Origin: Channa striata | Lineage: Eukaryota > Chordata > Actinopteri > Anabantiformes > Channidae | Reading direction: 5' to 3' | Assembly (NCBI GenBank): GCA_033026295.1 | Contig: CM065182.1 | Span: 11,532,001-11,596,000 of the forward strand | DNA: 64,000 bases | In this document: one piece after another, positions 47,130-60,451 of the stretch | Layout of the letters: each line of letters opens with the position of its first letter | Numbering within the stretch: position 1 is the stretch's first letter | Program-made: the position numbers and the translations under genes | Notes under the pieces: model-generated | What the model was told of the DNA's origin: nothing | The model's database searches: none | The model's input: the letters and a program-made list of their open reading frames with translations, nothing else

Positions 47130-47536
47130 CAAGTGTGGAGAGAGTGAAAGAGCAGTGACGGGAGGGGAGGATGGAAAAAGGATGGCGAGATGAGGATAGG
47201 ATAAAAGAAGGGGAAGAGAGGGCGAGCAGGTCGCAAGGAGGGAGGTTACAGATGGGAGGGGAGGTGGAGGAAGCAGGGAAAGTGGGGTGGTGGTAGGAAA
47301 AAAAAGCCGAGTAGGAAATGAAGAGTCTGGCTGAGAGATGAAAGATAAGGTGAGGCTGACAAGGAAAGGAGGAGAGGAGTTGTGGGAGTTAAAAAACACT
47401 AAGAAGGGAAGGTGGAAAGTGGAGAAGGTGGTCGACTAAAGGTGAAGGAAGGAAGGAAGAACGGTGGGAGGATGGGTGGCCACGATGAAAGAAAGGCACG
47501 ACTAAGATAAGGTGTGTGTGTGTGTGTGTGTGTGTG
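47130..47536 (+). repeat. Polypurine tract ending in (GT)n
   Basis: GA-rich + strand (GGGAGGGGAGGATGGAAAAAGG and similar, in pieces) over about 370 bp, closing with a GT run at about 47512-47535. Opposite-strand Ser/Pro/Leu frames here are artefacts. Confidence 0.85.
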
Positions 47537-48420
47537 AAGAGTGGAACACGAGGTGTGTGTCTAATATTGGTTATGACAGTCACACCTGCTGCCCTTCCTC
47601 ACCCCTCACCTCTCTTCCTCCTCCCGCTTCCCTTAAGCATCAGGAGTCATTAGCCACCAGCCGAAAAGGGGGAAGGCCACTTTAAATCCTGTTCTCCTCC
47701 TCACTCGTCTCCTCACCCTTGTCTGTCTTTTTTTTTTCTTCTTGTTTGTCTGCCAGACTTCTCTTCTTCTTGCTTTCTTACTTCATCTTTCAACTCTTTC
47801 TTGTTTGCACCTTTGCTCATTTTCAAGCTGTTTCCATCCAAATGTGATGCAACTCTTTCAGAGGTTTTTCTTGGGGAAAAGTGCATTTCATTAGGGTTCT
47901 TGCATCAGCTGTGTTGAACAAACCAGAAACAGCCACACAACCTTGATGTTCTTCATCCTTTGAGGAAGCAGCAGCAGCTCTTAGCACTTAGTGTTTTGTA
48001 TAATCTGAGCAGCATTGTTTCCTGCAAACTAAAAAATGTGTTAAAGAAGATGCCGTAGTCATAGAAAGAGGATACTGGATTGTCTTATAACATAAACTTC
48101 GTAATATTTATAGGGCATAACTATTTTCTGACTGTGCCTAAGCAAAAAAATGCAGTATGTTGCTCTTTTCTCATGTGGGTTTGAAGCAAATAAAAAAACC
48201 CAGACTCAACATAAAGTGTACATATGCATGGCCATCAATTTCCATCAAGTTTTGGCTCGTTTGCAGATGTTTTGCTCCAAAATAACCTTCATATGCCTCT
48301 TTGAGAGAAACATCACAATTTAAATGCCCTGCTCAGTCTCTGTCTCTTGCACGTATGTGAACAATCCACACTTTTCTTATTTCTTCCATTTCCTTGCTGA
48401 TTGCCTCCCTCCTCATCTGC
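47536..48420. other. Intergenic DNA
   Basis: Pyrimidine-rich at 47.58-47.80 kb, with AGGAGTCATTAGCCACC (47641-47657) as a lone homeodomain-like core. AT-rich after that. No gene. Confidence 0.5.
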
Positions 48421-48429
48421 TTCTCCTTT

Positions 48430-48780
48430 GCATACGATGCGAGTCGCCCAGCAAGGCCAGTCCAGCAGCCACGTTAAAGAGAGCTGAATGGAGCTGGGGT
48501 TCAGGACCCCAGTCGAGGCCTGCATGCAGAGTGGGGATGAACACACACTTCCATGGACACCTAATTGAGAGCCCTTTAAAATTCCCACAGAGGACCAATC
48601 ATGGTTTTCATCTGGGGTTATGCAGGGGCTGAGAGGGGCCAGCGAGGGCTTCTCAAATGGGGAACAGAAGATGTGGAAGCAGCCCTGAGACCTCCAGCAT
48701 AAATCTATACATGAAGAGGTTTTACTGTAAAACTTCACCACCCTTTACAGCTTAAATTGCAAAGTGACCTGTCTACTCTC
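48430..48780. promoter_or_regulatory. Candidate cis-regulatory block
   Basis: GC-balanced, repeat-free sequence with a 7-base perfect inverted repeat CTGGGGT/ACCCCAG (48494-48512), ACACCTAATTGAGAG, GGACCAATCATGG and TACAGCTTAAATTGCAAAG. It contrasts with the flanks. Frames on both strands across it (48313-48741 minus, 48324-48632 plus) overlap and lack family features, so I do not call a gene. Confidence 0.35.
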
Positions 48781-50370
48781 CATGAATTCACCTAAAGGAA
48801 GTGGCTGATTGTTACAGTAGAATGGTCTCACATACAGCAGTGAGTAGTTGAATCTCTCCAACTTCCTGGTATAAAGTATCACAGGCTTTTTCTGAGGGGA
48901 TATTTTAAGATCATGTACTTTTTGTTGTTATTGAAGAATTAAGATTATGGATTTCAAAATGCAATAGCGAGGTAACTACAACTCCCAGGAAGCATTTTAG
49001 TAAGAACAAGTTAATCACACAGTTCAAAATAATCATATGTTGTCATAAAACGAGGCCTGAGGAAATGTAAAAAGTTAGTATAACTTTATCAGCGTTTCAT
49101 AACTCACAAGCCAACACTGAACAATATTAATAACTTTCCTTGTTTAGAGCTTTATTTAGAGTTTATACTCCTATTACTAATTTTCTGTTTCAGTCCATGT
49201 CTGGATGTAAATATGAAAATCTGCCATGACATTAATTTAGGTATAATGTGGGCTGTGCAGTGCTCACAGACATGATGAATCCTAACAACTGTGTGCATAT
49301 TGCATCACCTCAACATATGTTTTCAGTGGATATCTCTTTTATGCATTATTATAAATCCCCAGGAGAGGTTGCACAGTGCATGATGAAGACACAGAACAAA
49401 TCAACTAAAACACTGAAAAACTGAAGTTCAGGAAAGGTTTCTAAAACATTTTGGGCGTCAACAAAGGAATTCTTATAAGGTGGAAGGGGTGAGGCTGAGG
49501 AGCACCCTGAGGCAAAAAGAAACTGGATGGAAATGATGTGTTGCTGGTTTAAACAACTGTAGACAGGATTGGGATATTCATGGTCCCTACAGGCTGAATT
49601 GAGTTTTGTGATCTCCAAGCTGTTCACATAGCACCAGCAGGAGGTTGACTTTCTACTTTAACAACGTACAAAATGCAATGAAATTTAATACAGCGATTCA
49701 TGGTGACCAGAGGATGAACCTCAACATTAATACTGAGCCTAAGAATCTCTCTCTCGTACCACAATGCAAACTGAGGCAGACATTTATTTTTGCCATTATC
49801 AGGACAAGCTTTTAATACACTAGTAGTTTGGTTTATAATCTCTGTTTTCATTACAGTGGGTCACTAACATGGTTGTAGATTCTCATGACATAACAAGTGT
49901 TGGTAGCCAGAGATCTTTTGTAGCTCAAAACACCTTATTGCATAAAAGTGCTTAAATATTTACTGACTTTAAGCTTGTTCTGGACAAACTGTCACACAAG
50001 ATTTTTAACAGAAATCCAAAACTTGGACAAAAAATACTCACAAATGTTTCTTATTTGTTTCTTTTTCTATTCTAACCCTAACACTGTATAATCGACAATG
50101 CCAACTCGTTTGGAAATATTTTTAAAGGAACAGCAACCTGGTAAGATGATTGGTGGCCACCGAACCCTACAAAGACGCACAAAGCTGTTCTTGTGACAAC
50201 TACAGGACTTGGCTACACCAACGCGGAACTTGCTCTAATCCGCGATCACAACTACTGCCTCTACTCCACCTCCCATTCCTCCCTCTGTGGAAAAAGTTAC
50301 ATTGCATGTTGGTGGGTGAGGGACCAGGCGAGGTGGGTGGATGGGTGAGTCAGTGCGTTTGTGTGTGTTG
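48780..50370. other. AT-rich intergenic DNA
   Basis: No gene or recognisable element. Confidence 0.55.
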
Positions 50371-50379
50371 CAAGAAGCA

Positions 50380-50403
50380 GGGGTGTGGGGTGGGGTGGGG
50401 GGG
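50380..50403 (+). other. G-quadruplex-forming motif
   Basis: Four runs of at least four G separated by 1-3 bases (GGGGTGTGGGGTGGGGTGGG and on). It meets the usual G4 pattern on the + strand. Confidence 0.8.
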
Positions 50404-50429
50404 CTGGTGTGCGGCGTTGAGAGGGTGTT

Positions 50430-50590
50430 TCCCCAGCGGGATGCATTAACAAGCCCATCCAGTTAAATGTAGCCCCTGCATTACCTAATGTACCGGTCCT
50501 TCTCCAGCAGTGTAGGAGACAGCAACATCCATTATTGATCAGATGGAGCTTCGCCTCTGAAGCTGGAAGCCTGGTGGAGGGAAAGAGATG
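50430..50590. promoter_or_regulatory. Candidate cis-regulatory block
   Basis: Contains GATGCATTAACAAGCCC, CAGTTAAATGTAG, GCATTACCTAATGTACC and CCATTATTGATCAGATGG, a run of homeodomain/POU-like cores directly after the G4 motif. Motif-based only. Confidence 0.3.
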
Positions 50591-52449
50591 GAGATGGAGA
50601 TGGAGAGAAAGGAAGGAGGGGGTGACGAAGGGAAGGAGGGGTGGAGAGGGAGAAAGAGAAGATTTGTTGTGAAAGGCAGATAAGTTGAAGAGGTGATTAT
50701 TAGGACTTTCAGGACATCTTACTCTTGTTACCAGTTGCCGCCAAATCCTCTCACTTCCTGTCATCTTCACTCACATCTTTTATTCGCCTGTCTTACTTCC
50801 TCCCTCCTCTTTCAGTCCTCTATCTTCGGTCCAAATCTCCATGTTTCTCTTTTCTTTTATTCAGGATTTGTAAGCATCGATCATCCTCACACGCTGTTTC
50901 TTTCCCCGCTGACAGAGACTTGACGTTGCGTCACTCACATCATCATCATCCGCATCATCCCGGCCATGTTTTCTTTTAATCCCTCTATCATCCAATCATC
51001 CAAATGTCCTTCGCTCCATCATCCTTTCCTCAGTCTCTCCCTGGTGAGATTGGCTGGGAGTGAATTTGAATTTCACAGAATGTCATTGGAGATTTGGTTT
51101 GCTTTTTGCTCTGTTTGTTGAGAATGGGAGTTGTGAATCTTATGTTTCTTTCCATCTCTCTTCCTTGTTTGTGTTTAAATTTCTAGATTTTCATACTCTG
51201 GGTTATTATGTACTTGCTGCTGTTCAAGCCAACAGCGGAAAATAAGCATCAGTATTAGATATCTGGCTTTGCCATCAGCTACTGTGTTTTCAACTCAGCA
51301 ATAATCTGGGAAGATTTCAGTTGTTAATCCAGGTCACAGAAAACTGCACTCAATATGTCTCAACAACCATTTGCTATTTAGGTTTTGTGCTCAATAACAA
51401 TCATCCTGATGGTGACATAACCTTTAGTGATTAACGTTGTTACTTGCTCTCAACAGAAGCCTGGAAACCGTTACCTTTGCAAGAGATTTTTTGATTTGTA
51501 TTTGTGATTATTGCTTATCTAGTCGTACAAATATATATTAACAGTATTTTCTACCAATTTCTATTAGTAATATGCTCCAACTCTATTTTAATGTAGAGAC
51601 ATGGAGTGGAAGACACAGATTCATTGAACCAAACTATCCACTTGAAATTGATACTGAAGATAAAGGTCTGGTAACTCTGGTGTTTTATTAAATCTTTCTA
51701 CTGTTATTTGCTTCTGCGCATTTTAATGTGTTTGTATTATTAACTGTACATTTGTTTTTGTGTGTATGTGTATAAATTTGAGTCATCTGGGAGGAAAACT
51801 GAATTACTGATGGATTTACTATGCAGAATTATGTAACAGTTAGCTTTAATTTCCCATTTAGATTAAATAGGAAAACACATCAGCGTGCCAACTAATCAAT
51901 ACAACACTGTGTAGCAATACACAATAATAATGAGGTAATGACACGCATATACTCACACACACACACACACACACAGAAGACACTAAACACAAATGAATGC
52001 ATGCAAGAAAATTCACATATATGTAATCAAGCCAAACATGAGAAAGAAAGAAATATCAAGTTTCTTAATATTAAAGTTTCTGATCTGAGAACCTGAAGTC
52101 TAAAGCAATGTTCAGCACTGTCGGGTTGTACTGTAGGCTGTATATTATTTGACATTTCCATCGTCATACAACTTTCAGCAAAAGGTTCCTTTCAGCATAT
52201 AAAACATTGTTAAATAGAACACTGTTCTTCCCTGAATCACAAGCTATTCGTTGAATATATATCACCTCCTTTCTCCACCCCTGGATCCTCTCTCCTTTGT
52301 ATTGATCTCCACCTGAAGTTGGATGATGATTGGAGCTGCTACGCCTCAAAGAACAATTAATTGTGCATGTGATCAATGTTCCTTGAGAAATCAATGGACA
52401 CTCTGCCCTTCTCTGTTGTGTGTATGCTCATGTGGGTGTGAAAGAGTAT

Positions 52450-52452
<3 letters not shown>
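50590..52452. other. Intergenic DNA
   Basis: Purine-rich patch at 50.57-50.66 kb, pyrimidine-rich patch at 50.75-50.85 kb, a (CAT)n patch near 50938-50958 and a (CA)n run at 51954-51975. No gene. Confidence 0.5.

Positions 52453-52547
<95 letters not shown>
52453..52547. repeat. (TG)45 microsatellite ending in CGCGC
   Basis: A 90-bp uninterrupted TG run, the longest dinucleotide repeat in the window, followed by CGCGC. Alternating purine-pyrimidine sequence of this length is a classical Z-DNA former. Confidence 0.97.
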
Positions 52548-52548
<1 letters not shown>

Positions 52549-54050
52549 ACTTTCAGGTGCACTGTGATAATTTTCTGAGGCCACACACTGTGGTGCTTTC
52601 ACACGGCAATATAGTTGCTGCCAAAATATTGCGTGTTCTGGTGATGCCAAGAACTGCTACACAAGAATAGAGTAGTTACTCTTAATTTCCACGTACACTT
52701 AGGAAAAGCTGCTAAAATTTCATGTAACCGCCCAACTAAACTGTTCCCTTATGAAGATTGTATTATTCAGTTTGTGTTGAGTCTCACCTCAAGCCAAGCT
52801 GACTTTAGGAATTGCATAAATTAAATGTTTCAAAAAAGCCTATGCCCATGCAACAATCATATCATATTTTCACCATACACATGTATTGGCAAACATGTTC
52901 ACTGCTACACTATCTTTACGTAAAAGCACCTGCAAAAGCAAACACACATGGATAACCGACTCTACCTCTTTGCTGCCTCTCTGTCTTTTTCAGGATGTAA
53001 AATCAATGATCCATCCACATGGATGATACAGTTTGTGGAGCCACAGCGCAACCTTGGAATTTTGTTTTCTACTTTAAATCGTTCTTTTCCATTTTGTTTT
53101 TGTTTTTCTGTTTCATACGCTAAGTGCAGGATGGATGAAGAGACTCCAGGAGGAAACAACAAATGTGATCCCCCAAAACAAACAAGAGTGTGGAGACTGT
53201 AATTCTTCAGATAGTTTTGGAAGGTTTTTGTTTTCAAGAGAGGGGAAGTTTTAGGAGGTGGGAGTATTGCTGACGCAGCTCAGTTTGACTCCATTGTACA
53301 ATGAATGAGTTTATTTTCAATATTTATATTTGTACCCGCAAAAATGAATTTTTCTAGCCATTTGAAGAATTAGAATCATTATGAATATCATGCTGACATT
53401 TCAAATCACCTTTGAAGTTTATAGGTCAAACGTGATAGCTGCTTGTTTACTCATCCAGTAGTTACAGAGCAACATTATGTATTAGAGTATTAGTCAAGTG
53501 CCTGCTATAATACGCTTGTTTTTTGATCGTTTCTCTGCAATATCTGGCTATGTAGCCTCTAAAAACTCCAATGTGTTCACTAGCTGGTTACTAACTGTTT
53601 CGAGTTCCTTGTCTAATATTGATGAAGTCAGAGCTGATGCAGGCCAATCAGACATGGAACAATGAGATGGAAACATCCCCACTAGCTCAGCATCAGTTTA
53701 TGCTTCTCATATTTTGTACTTTTAAAGGTTTAAAGGTAAAGGTTTAAATTAGAGAAGAAAAAAAAACACAAGAGAGGACAAATGAGGCAAGTTCAGAAGG
53801 AGATGTCCAATTCAGAGTCCGTCTACGATCAAATCAGAGGCTCTGTATGTTTGTACCTGCAATACTGAATTTGTGAGTCGTCTTTATGTGTGATAAAACA
53901 ACAATGATTGTCTGTGATTTTAAAAAGAATTAAGGAGATATTGGAAGTGCATATTGGGTAATTGAGAAAAATGTAAAGAGTTCAAATTCTAAAAGACACG
54001 ATGACCATGAAACCACACACAAAGTATTTCTAACAGTCCAAGACGGACCT
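52548..54050. other. AT-rich intergenic DNA
   Basis: No gene. A TCAG|GATG acceptor-like junction near 52994 precedes a short open stretch (52948-53202) with no family similarity. Confidence 0.5.
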
Positions 54051-54094
54051 GTGTGTGTGTGTGTGTGTCTGTGTGTGTGTGTGTGTGTGTGCGC
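54051..54094. repeat. (GT)n microsatellite
   Basis: GT run with one CT interruption. Confidence 0.95.
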
Positions 54095-56637
54095 ATGGAG
54101 GCCATTTGCAGGTAGGGAAATGAACAAGCTGTGGCACTCAGAGGGCAGCTGCAGCCTTTCAATGTGCACCATGCGTGATGGACCCTTGGCTGGCAGCTGA
54201 GGCGGGGTATAAAAAGTGTTTGTTTTTTTCTGCAAGTGAAAGCTAAAGCAGTGAGCGTCAGAGTGTGTTTGTGTGTACGTGAAAGCTAAAGTAGACTATA
54301 GTCATCTAACTGTCTCCCATTTTAGGACTTAAAAACCCAGTTGAACCACATCTCTCTCTGCTGCATGATCCTCTGTTGTCCCTCAGACAGATGGTGACAT
54401 GCAGGTGGAGGCTAAATTGAACATCAACTCATGCTGCACCATCTTATAAATATTCCATTAAAACATTTTTCTTCTGCTATTTCATTCTGTTATTAGAAAA
54501 ATATTTCATCCTTAATCCATATTCCAGCAACATGAATACAGGTGGATGACGCTTTCACTGCAATATTATGGAGCTACAGTTTACTTGAGATTAATTATGA
54601 ACCACAAACAGAGGGTTTGCATAATTTGCGGTCTACTGTATCATCATATTAGGGACAAAATACCACCACAGACTTGAAGACTTATGATTACTACTTCTTA
54701 GTGGACAATAACAGGAGGAAACATCCAGTGGCACAGCTGAGGCTTTCTTTCTGTAAACAGAATCCACGTGGCGCTTGTCACCGGACGAAAAAAGGTCTGA
54801 ACAGGTCCTGGTAGGTCAAAGAGGGATGTCAGACACATGTAGCAGAAACCACAGGAGCAAGACTATTTTTTTTGACATTTTCAAAACTATTACACTGTAG
54901 TGTAAAACATGTTTAGTATCCAGGCATGACTTTGAAATCTTTCCACTATGGATAAACACAAACTTAAAGCTAATAATTCCTGTTTGCATCTCATAGGGAC
55001 GTACATAAGTGCAGAGTGAATGTGGGAGTGGAAATGAGCAGATATATTGTACAGTACAGTAAGTGGTCGATGCAGCGTGTGACTTAGATAGAGAAATTAG
55101 GTTGGCGCTTGAGAGGAAGACTTTATCCGAGGAAAGAAAGAAAGGTTAGGGAGGAAGACAAAGAGAATGAGCAAGGGAAGGGGATGGAAGAAAAAACGAG
55201 GACAAGGCCCACCACACTCAGCTACAGGAAAGACTGCAATTAATAATTTACATCATCTGTCACTGTGCGCTCCACTGGACCATTCAACAAACAGCCCCCG
55301 TAATTTAAGGCAAAAACACACAGTCACACACATGAAAGTAATGGCACTGCACACACAAACGCACACACAAAGACAAAGATGCATGTGGGCGAGAAGCCGC
55401 ACGAACACAGGCGCACAAACATGCTTTTACATGCAAGAGGCTGCACACGCACATGCAACGCTCCAAAGCCACTGGCACAGCCTTTGCCCAACTTCCTGCT
55501 AAAAGCAAAACGGCAGAGATCAAACAACGGCATTGTGGTCCTTTGCTTTCCTTTTTATGTGTTGTTTCATATCCCAACCTGGACCTCTGTCTCTCCGAGT
55601 CTGAGTCACTCTAGGAAGCACACTTCTCACAGTACTGCCTTTTGTCCTGGAACCGACATGTTAAATTTATGCAGTGTATGTCACTACTAGCTGGCACCCG
55701 ACAGTAAATATTTGATAGGTTTCCCATCCCTCCGAGAAATTCCCCCAAGCATACGATTAGACCTGTTGGGGACAGACCCAAAGTGATAGCAGCCATGTTA
55801 AATTCACAGTGTTTGTTTTGGAGAGTAAAAATCTGCAAATACCCATGTGGAAAGTCATTATTGATCTGGTGAGTCTACGTACGGCCACAGGTTCAGACTA
55901 AGGTGACATGAATATTCAACCGTTACACTTACTAGTTTTTGAGGAACCAAGTACAACCCAAGACGAAACCTGGACTTAATGACAAAATGCAAACAATTAT
56001 TGTGCGCAAGACAGACGCAGAAGTCGTTACAATTATTTATTAAATAACAGACAGTGGATTAAAGATGGAAAAAAGATGTAAAACCCAGAATGTTTCGGCT
56101 CATATGAATTTTGTTTCATAGTCACATATTCCATATACTGTCCAATGACAGAGAACAAGTACTTGCTCTGTTTTAATTTTTTCTGTACCCTCCAACAATG
56201 CACCAATGCAAGATTGTTTGTGGGAGGTAATTCTCTGTAGCACTGGACAATCCATCCGAGAGAGACATGGAGGTTTTAGGACTCAGGATAAAACAGTATA
56301 TGTGAAAACTGAACCTTTCTACATGTTGATCATCAGTGCTGTCTCAGGCTGTGCTGGGCGGTCATGGGTTCACGGACAGTGTGCGTAAAGTTGAAACTTT
56401 ATTCGAGAGCATCGCATGAGAAGAGCTAAAGCACCAAAAGAAGTTTCAAGGAAAGGTTTTCTCTGCTATGCAGGATGGTAGTGTAGTCTGTGCAGTCTGT
56501 GGGAATCACCAGCGAAAAAACAACCTTGCGACTTTAAAATATCAAAACAGCAGGTTAGATTAAAAGGTTCTGCTTTCCCGCTGGTTTGTTGGGTTCAGGT
56601 TGGTGTGTGAAGCATCACCAGTAACCTTAGACATACA
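54095..56637. other. Intergenic DNA
   Basis: Purine-rich at 55.12-55.21 kb and CA-rich at 55.31-55.45 kb, which generates spurious Cys/Val frames. The stretch at 55.69-55.83 kb is GC-balanced with TAAATATTTGATAGG and looks mildly element-like. No gene. Confidence 0.5.
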
Positions 56638-56862
56638 GCAGTCAGCCACAACGTTAATACAAACTACTAATATTAATGCTGTGGTATACAGGGTTTAGCA
56701 TGGGAAAGTCTAATCGCCGGCCGTGATCCACACGTGTCGGAAACCACACTGCATCTCAGCTTGCTGTGTATGAGGCTGGCGCTGCAGACCACTTACGGTG
56801 ACCATGACGACCCCTGTCCACATCAAAACCTGTACATTTCATGGTTTCAAAATTTCTAAGTT
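56638..56862 (+). mobile_element. 5' fragment of a second Tc1-like transposon family
   Basis: The left end, CAGTCAGCCACAACGTTAATA, has the form of the inverted-repeat end of a widespread fish Tc1-like family. It is followed at about 56722-56822 by the transposase leader part reading GTGATCCACACGTGTCGG... and ...GACCATGACGACCCCTGTCCAC of that family, with frameshifts. It stops abruptly after CTGTCCACAT, so the rest of the transposase and the right end are missing. It is a different family from the 42.7-kb element. Confidence 0.6.
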
Positions 56863-59800
56863 TTTTAAGTTCTACAATCAAGAAATGATTTTATTGTTCA
56901 GCAGAATGACTGAAGCGCACATATAGGCCAAAATGACTCAATTATGACTCATCAACTTCCCTGCTGTGAAAGGGAGTCATCATTTTATTTTCAGTATTTA
57001 GTTGGTTAAACAGAGGGTCATTTAATATCTTGAAAAAATGTGACTAAAATGTCAGAAATACAAGTCAAGTTAAGAACCTTCTATATAATTTATTATTTAA
57101 CTTTATAATATTAAATAATATTTTAGAAAAACCTGTTGCCCCCCTCCTTCCCAGCAGAATAGAAGCAGGAAAACAAAACCGTTCTTTTAAAATATTCATA
57201 CTGGCTGTCCATTTGAGAAAGCTGACTGAGGTCACGGTGACATCAAATTCCTTCATGGCAATGACACCATAAGTAAATAATGTCATCCTGAAAAGGAGCG
57301 TTGTTGCCTAAAGAAAGATAATGCCGTCAGTGGATGAGAAGTGACTTCACAGGCTGCAGTCATATTCTGAATAGTTTATGAACAAATGGGTGGAAAGAGT
57401 CAAACTGTCTGTCTGGTGTTTTTTACAGCAGCGAGAAAATGTGTGGAAGACGCATCTAGACAGCAAAGTGAGGTCAACCAAAAATCCTAATCAGCGTGTC
57501 CATTTACAACCTGGTAATGATATGTTTCTTCAAATAGCCCTGGATGTGTCAGAGGAGAGATTAATGCATTGCACCATAAAATATAAAATATGTTATGGTG
57601 AAAAATACGATCAGAGATCTCAAATGTCTTTAAAGATAAAACGAAACGTAGCAAAGACTTTTTGACTTACTGTACACATGAAGGTCGACGTGGCCTTCAT
57701 GTATCATTAGAATATTCAAAAATTTAAATAGACATATGAATTTTGACAAGGTTGTTGGGAGTGATCACATATTGAGACAAGGTCAGTGGCACATACAAAC
57801 CTGAAGGGAAACATTTCAATTTCACACTTCATCTGTCGTAAAATATGTGCCCCCAATCTCTACCACACACACACAAAAGGGTCTCAGTCACTCACCCCTG
57901 CACTGCTTTCCAGATTACTTGTCCAATCCAATGGGAAGAAGTAATGTACCACCTGAGCCAAAACTTTGTGTTCAAATAAAATACTTTCAAGGGGAAAACC
58001 CTTTATTGAAGGAAATTAATTTACAGATTATTATTATAGCTACACAAAATTTGTCATTATATATTCCTGTGTGTTTTACTGCTCTGTAGAGATTGATCCC
58101 ATCACATCTAGACACAGATTTTTGACAGGACTGTCAAATCTTTCTTTCAATCTTTCAATCTTTCAAGTAATTTCCAATAAAAAGAGAATAAGAAAAACAA
58201 TGCCAAAACAATATTCCGCAGAACAGACATAAAGAGAAGCCTTTAATCATGTGTTTGCACGATTGTGTGTTTGACCCGGGGCTATAAAAGTATTGGCAGC
58301 ACTGCTGTATTTTCTGATGACTCGCACTGAGAAATGCTGTTTAATTTGTCTGATCTTTTTATCCTGGATAAATGAAACCCCAGTTTTCACCAAACAGACT
58401 GAACAGAGAGAGATGATGAGATGATTTTGACATCCAATGAGTTTCATCAGTGACTCCCTTCTGCTTGTCACTTTGTCCTTTAAAGAATTAAAAATGTAAA
58501 ATTTCTCACATTTTCTGCACCTTTGCCACCTTCAACTGCGTCCTCCTCCCCAGGCTGTGCCTTTCTGTAAACTGCTCCACTCATTGCCCTCCAGTCATCC
58601 CAGTGCAGTCTCCAGATGTCCCCTTAAATTAATGATATGCCAGAGTGACAACATTTTTTTGTTTTCATGAAAGGGTCAAAGGGTTTCTTTAATTTCTTTC
58701 TTTTTTTTTTTTTTTGCAAAAATTGTAACGGCAGTTTGTAAGTATTTAAGCTTTTTAGAAACAAAAATAAATTAGTAAAACTTTAAATCCATTTAAAATT
58801 TATCTACGTTTTGAGTCCCTGAAATTTGGAAACTAATCATCTGAGGAGGATTATGTTTTTATAAACTATTTATTCTTTAATTGTCATTATATGTGTTGGC
58901 ACCACACCTGAGCACACGCATCATAACCCCCAGCAGCTACAGTCTAAATACACAGACCACTCTAACATGCTTCTTGTGTAGGAAGCCCCCCAGACTGTGT
59001 GTCCTGTGCTGGTTGGACCACCAAGCCTCATCAATATTGTAAACTGGTACTTAGCGGACAAAAGACAGCCAAGACCAGAGGAGAGGACACCTGGGGCAAA
59101 GTGAGAGCAGCGAGGAGGCAGGAAAGAAGTAGCAGAATCTGGTGTCTGTGGAAATCTGTTTATCCATAGACCATGCAGTGCATGTGTGTGTGCGTGTGCA
59201 TGTGTGTGTGTGTGTGTGAATATCCATTAAGGTTAAAGTCTGTTGTCCTGTACTTAAGTGTGTATGTATATCCCTATGTGTGATGTTATTTGCATGTTTT
59301 ACAGTATTTTACTCTTCCAACCTAATCTCAGGTTGGGACAGACTCTCATGCAACCCAAAAAGTATTACACAGACTGTGCATGAGCAAAAAATACTATGTG
59401 CAGGATATTTTCAACAGTGTGCGTTGATTTCCGTGTCTGTGAGAAACAGATGCACCTTTTCATCTTTGCTGTTCTCTGAAAAATTTACATTAATCCTAAA
59501 ACTGTATCATTCTACTGATATAAGACAAAAAACTGGAGTAAAACCGCATACGTATAGACAGAGTCTGAGTCTTTCCTCTTTCAAAACTCACACATGAATG
59601 CTGTTTATGTTATCACTTTATTACTATGGCTTACTACAGCTACAATGTTGGCAAAGTGGCTCTTTAAAGCAAATGAAGAAGTAAACGCTTCAGCTCTCAG
59701 CAATAAGTTTGTGTGTGAAATCTCAAAAATGCATCTTAAAACTTTTGAATTATGTTGTAGTGAACCTTTACAGAGAAATTTAATAAAAACACTATTAGAA

Positions 59801-60451
59801 ACAAGTCTCTGAACCCTGAGCTGCTGTAGCAGAGCCTCTTCTTTTCCACTAGTTGTGGTTGCACCTGAGGTGAAAACACACGTGACATACTGAGGATTAA
59901 ACAGGCCGGAGCTATAAAAGTGTGTCCGTGCTTTGTTGATTGACAGACAGTCCGAAATGAGAAAGGGTGTTTTCTTCTCCTCCTCCTAAACCCTGCCACT
60001 CAGCTTGCATGTCCACAGCATCAGCTCAGTTAACAAAATCAATAAGCCTGTGTGTGTGTGAACGTGTCATGAGGAGTGTATGAGGGTGTGAGGGGGGAGG
60101 ACAGGGGAGGTGAGTGTATCTGTGCGTGCAGGTGAGGGAGTTGTTCCCAAGGCGGGACGTCCCTTTTCCTCACATCAATTATTGAGCCGTCAGGACACAC
60201 TGAGAGCTCCAGGGGGGTCACAGGTCAGGAGACCAAGACTCCAATGGGCTTTCAAGGGCCTCAGTGTCACTTAGCCCATCCACACACACACACACATGCC
60301 ATTCAAAGGAGACTCAACACATGTATGAGCAATACAGGAGAGGAAATCTTCAATTCACGCCCTCAGAACCGCGGAAGCCTGCCATGTGCTCAGCTGGCAT
60401 CACCTTAGAACGCGATCCAGTTTGGTGTGTTCATGTTTCTAAACTGATACC
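56863..60451. other. Intergenic DNA
   Basis: AT-rich with a T15-type run near 58690-58715, a (CAATCTTT)3-like patch at about 58140-58166 and a (GT)n run at 59183-59218. Less AT-rich stretches at 58.95-59.15 and 60.10-60.24 kb (CACATCAATTATTGAGCCG) are weak candidate elements. No gene. Confidence 0.5.

Noticed and set aside
52948..53237. Short frames on both strands near an acceptor-like TTTTTCAG
   Set aside because: Both strands are open over the same stretch, with no donor and no domain.
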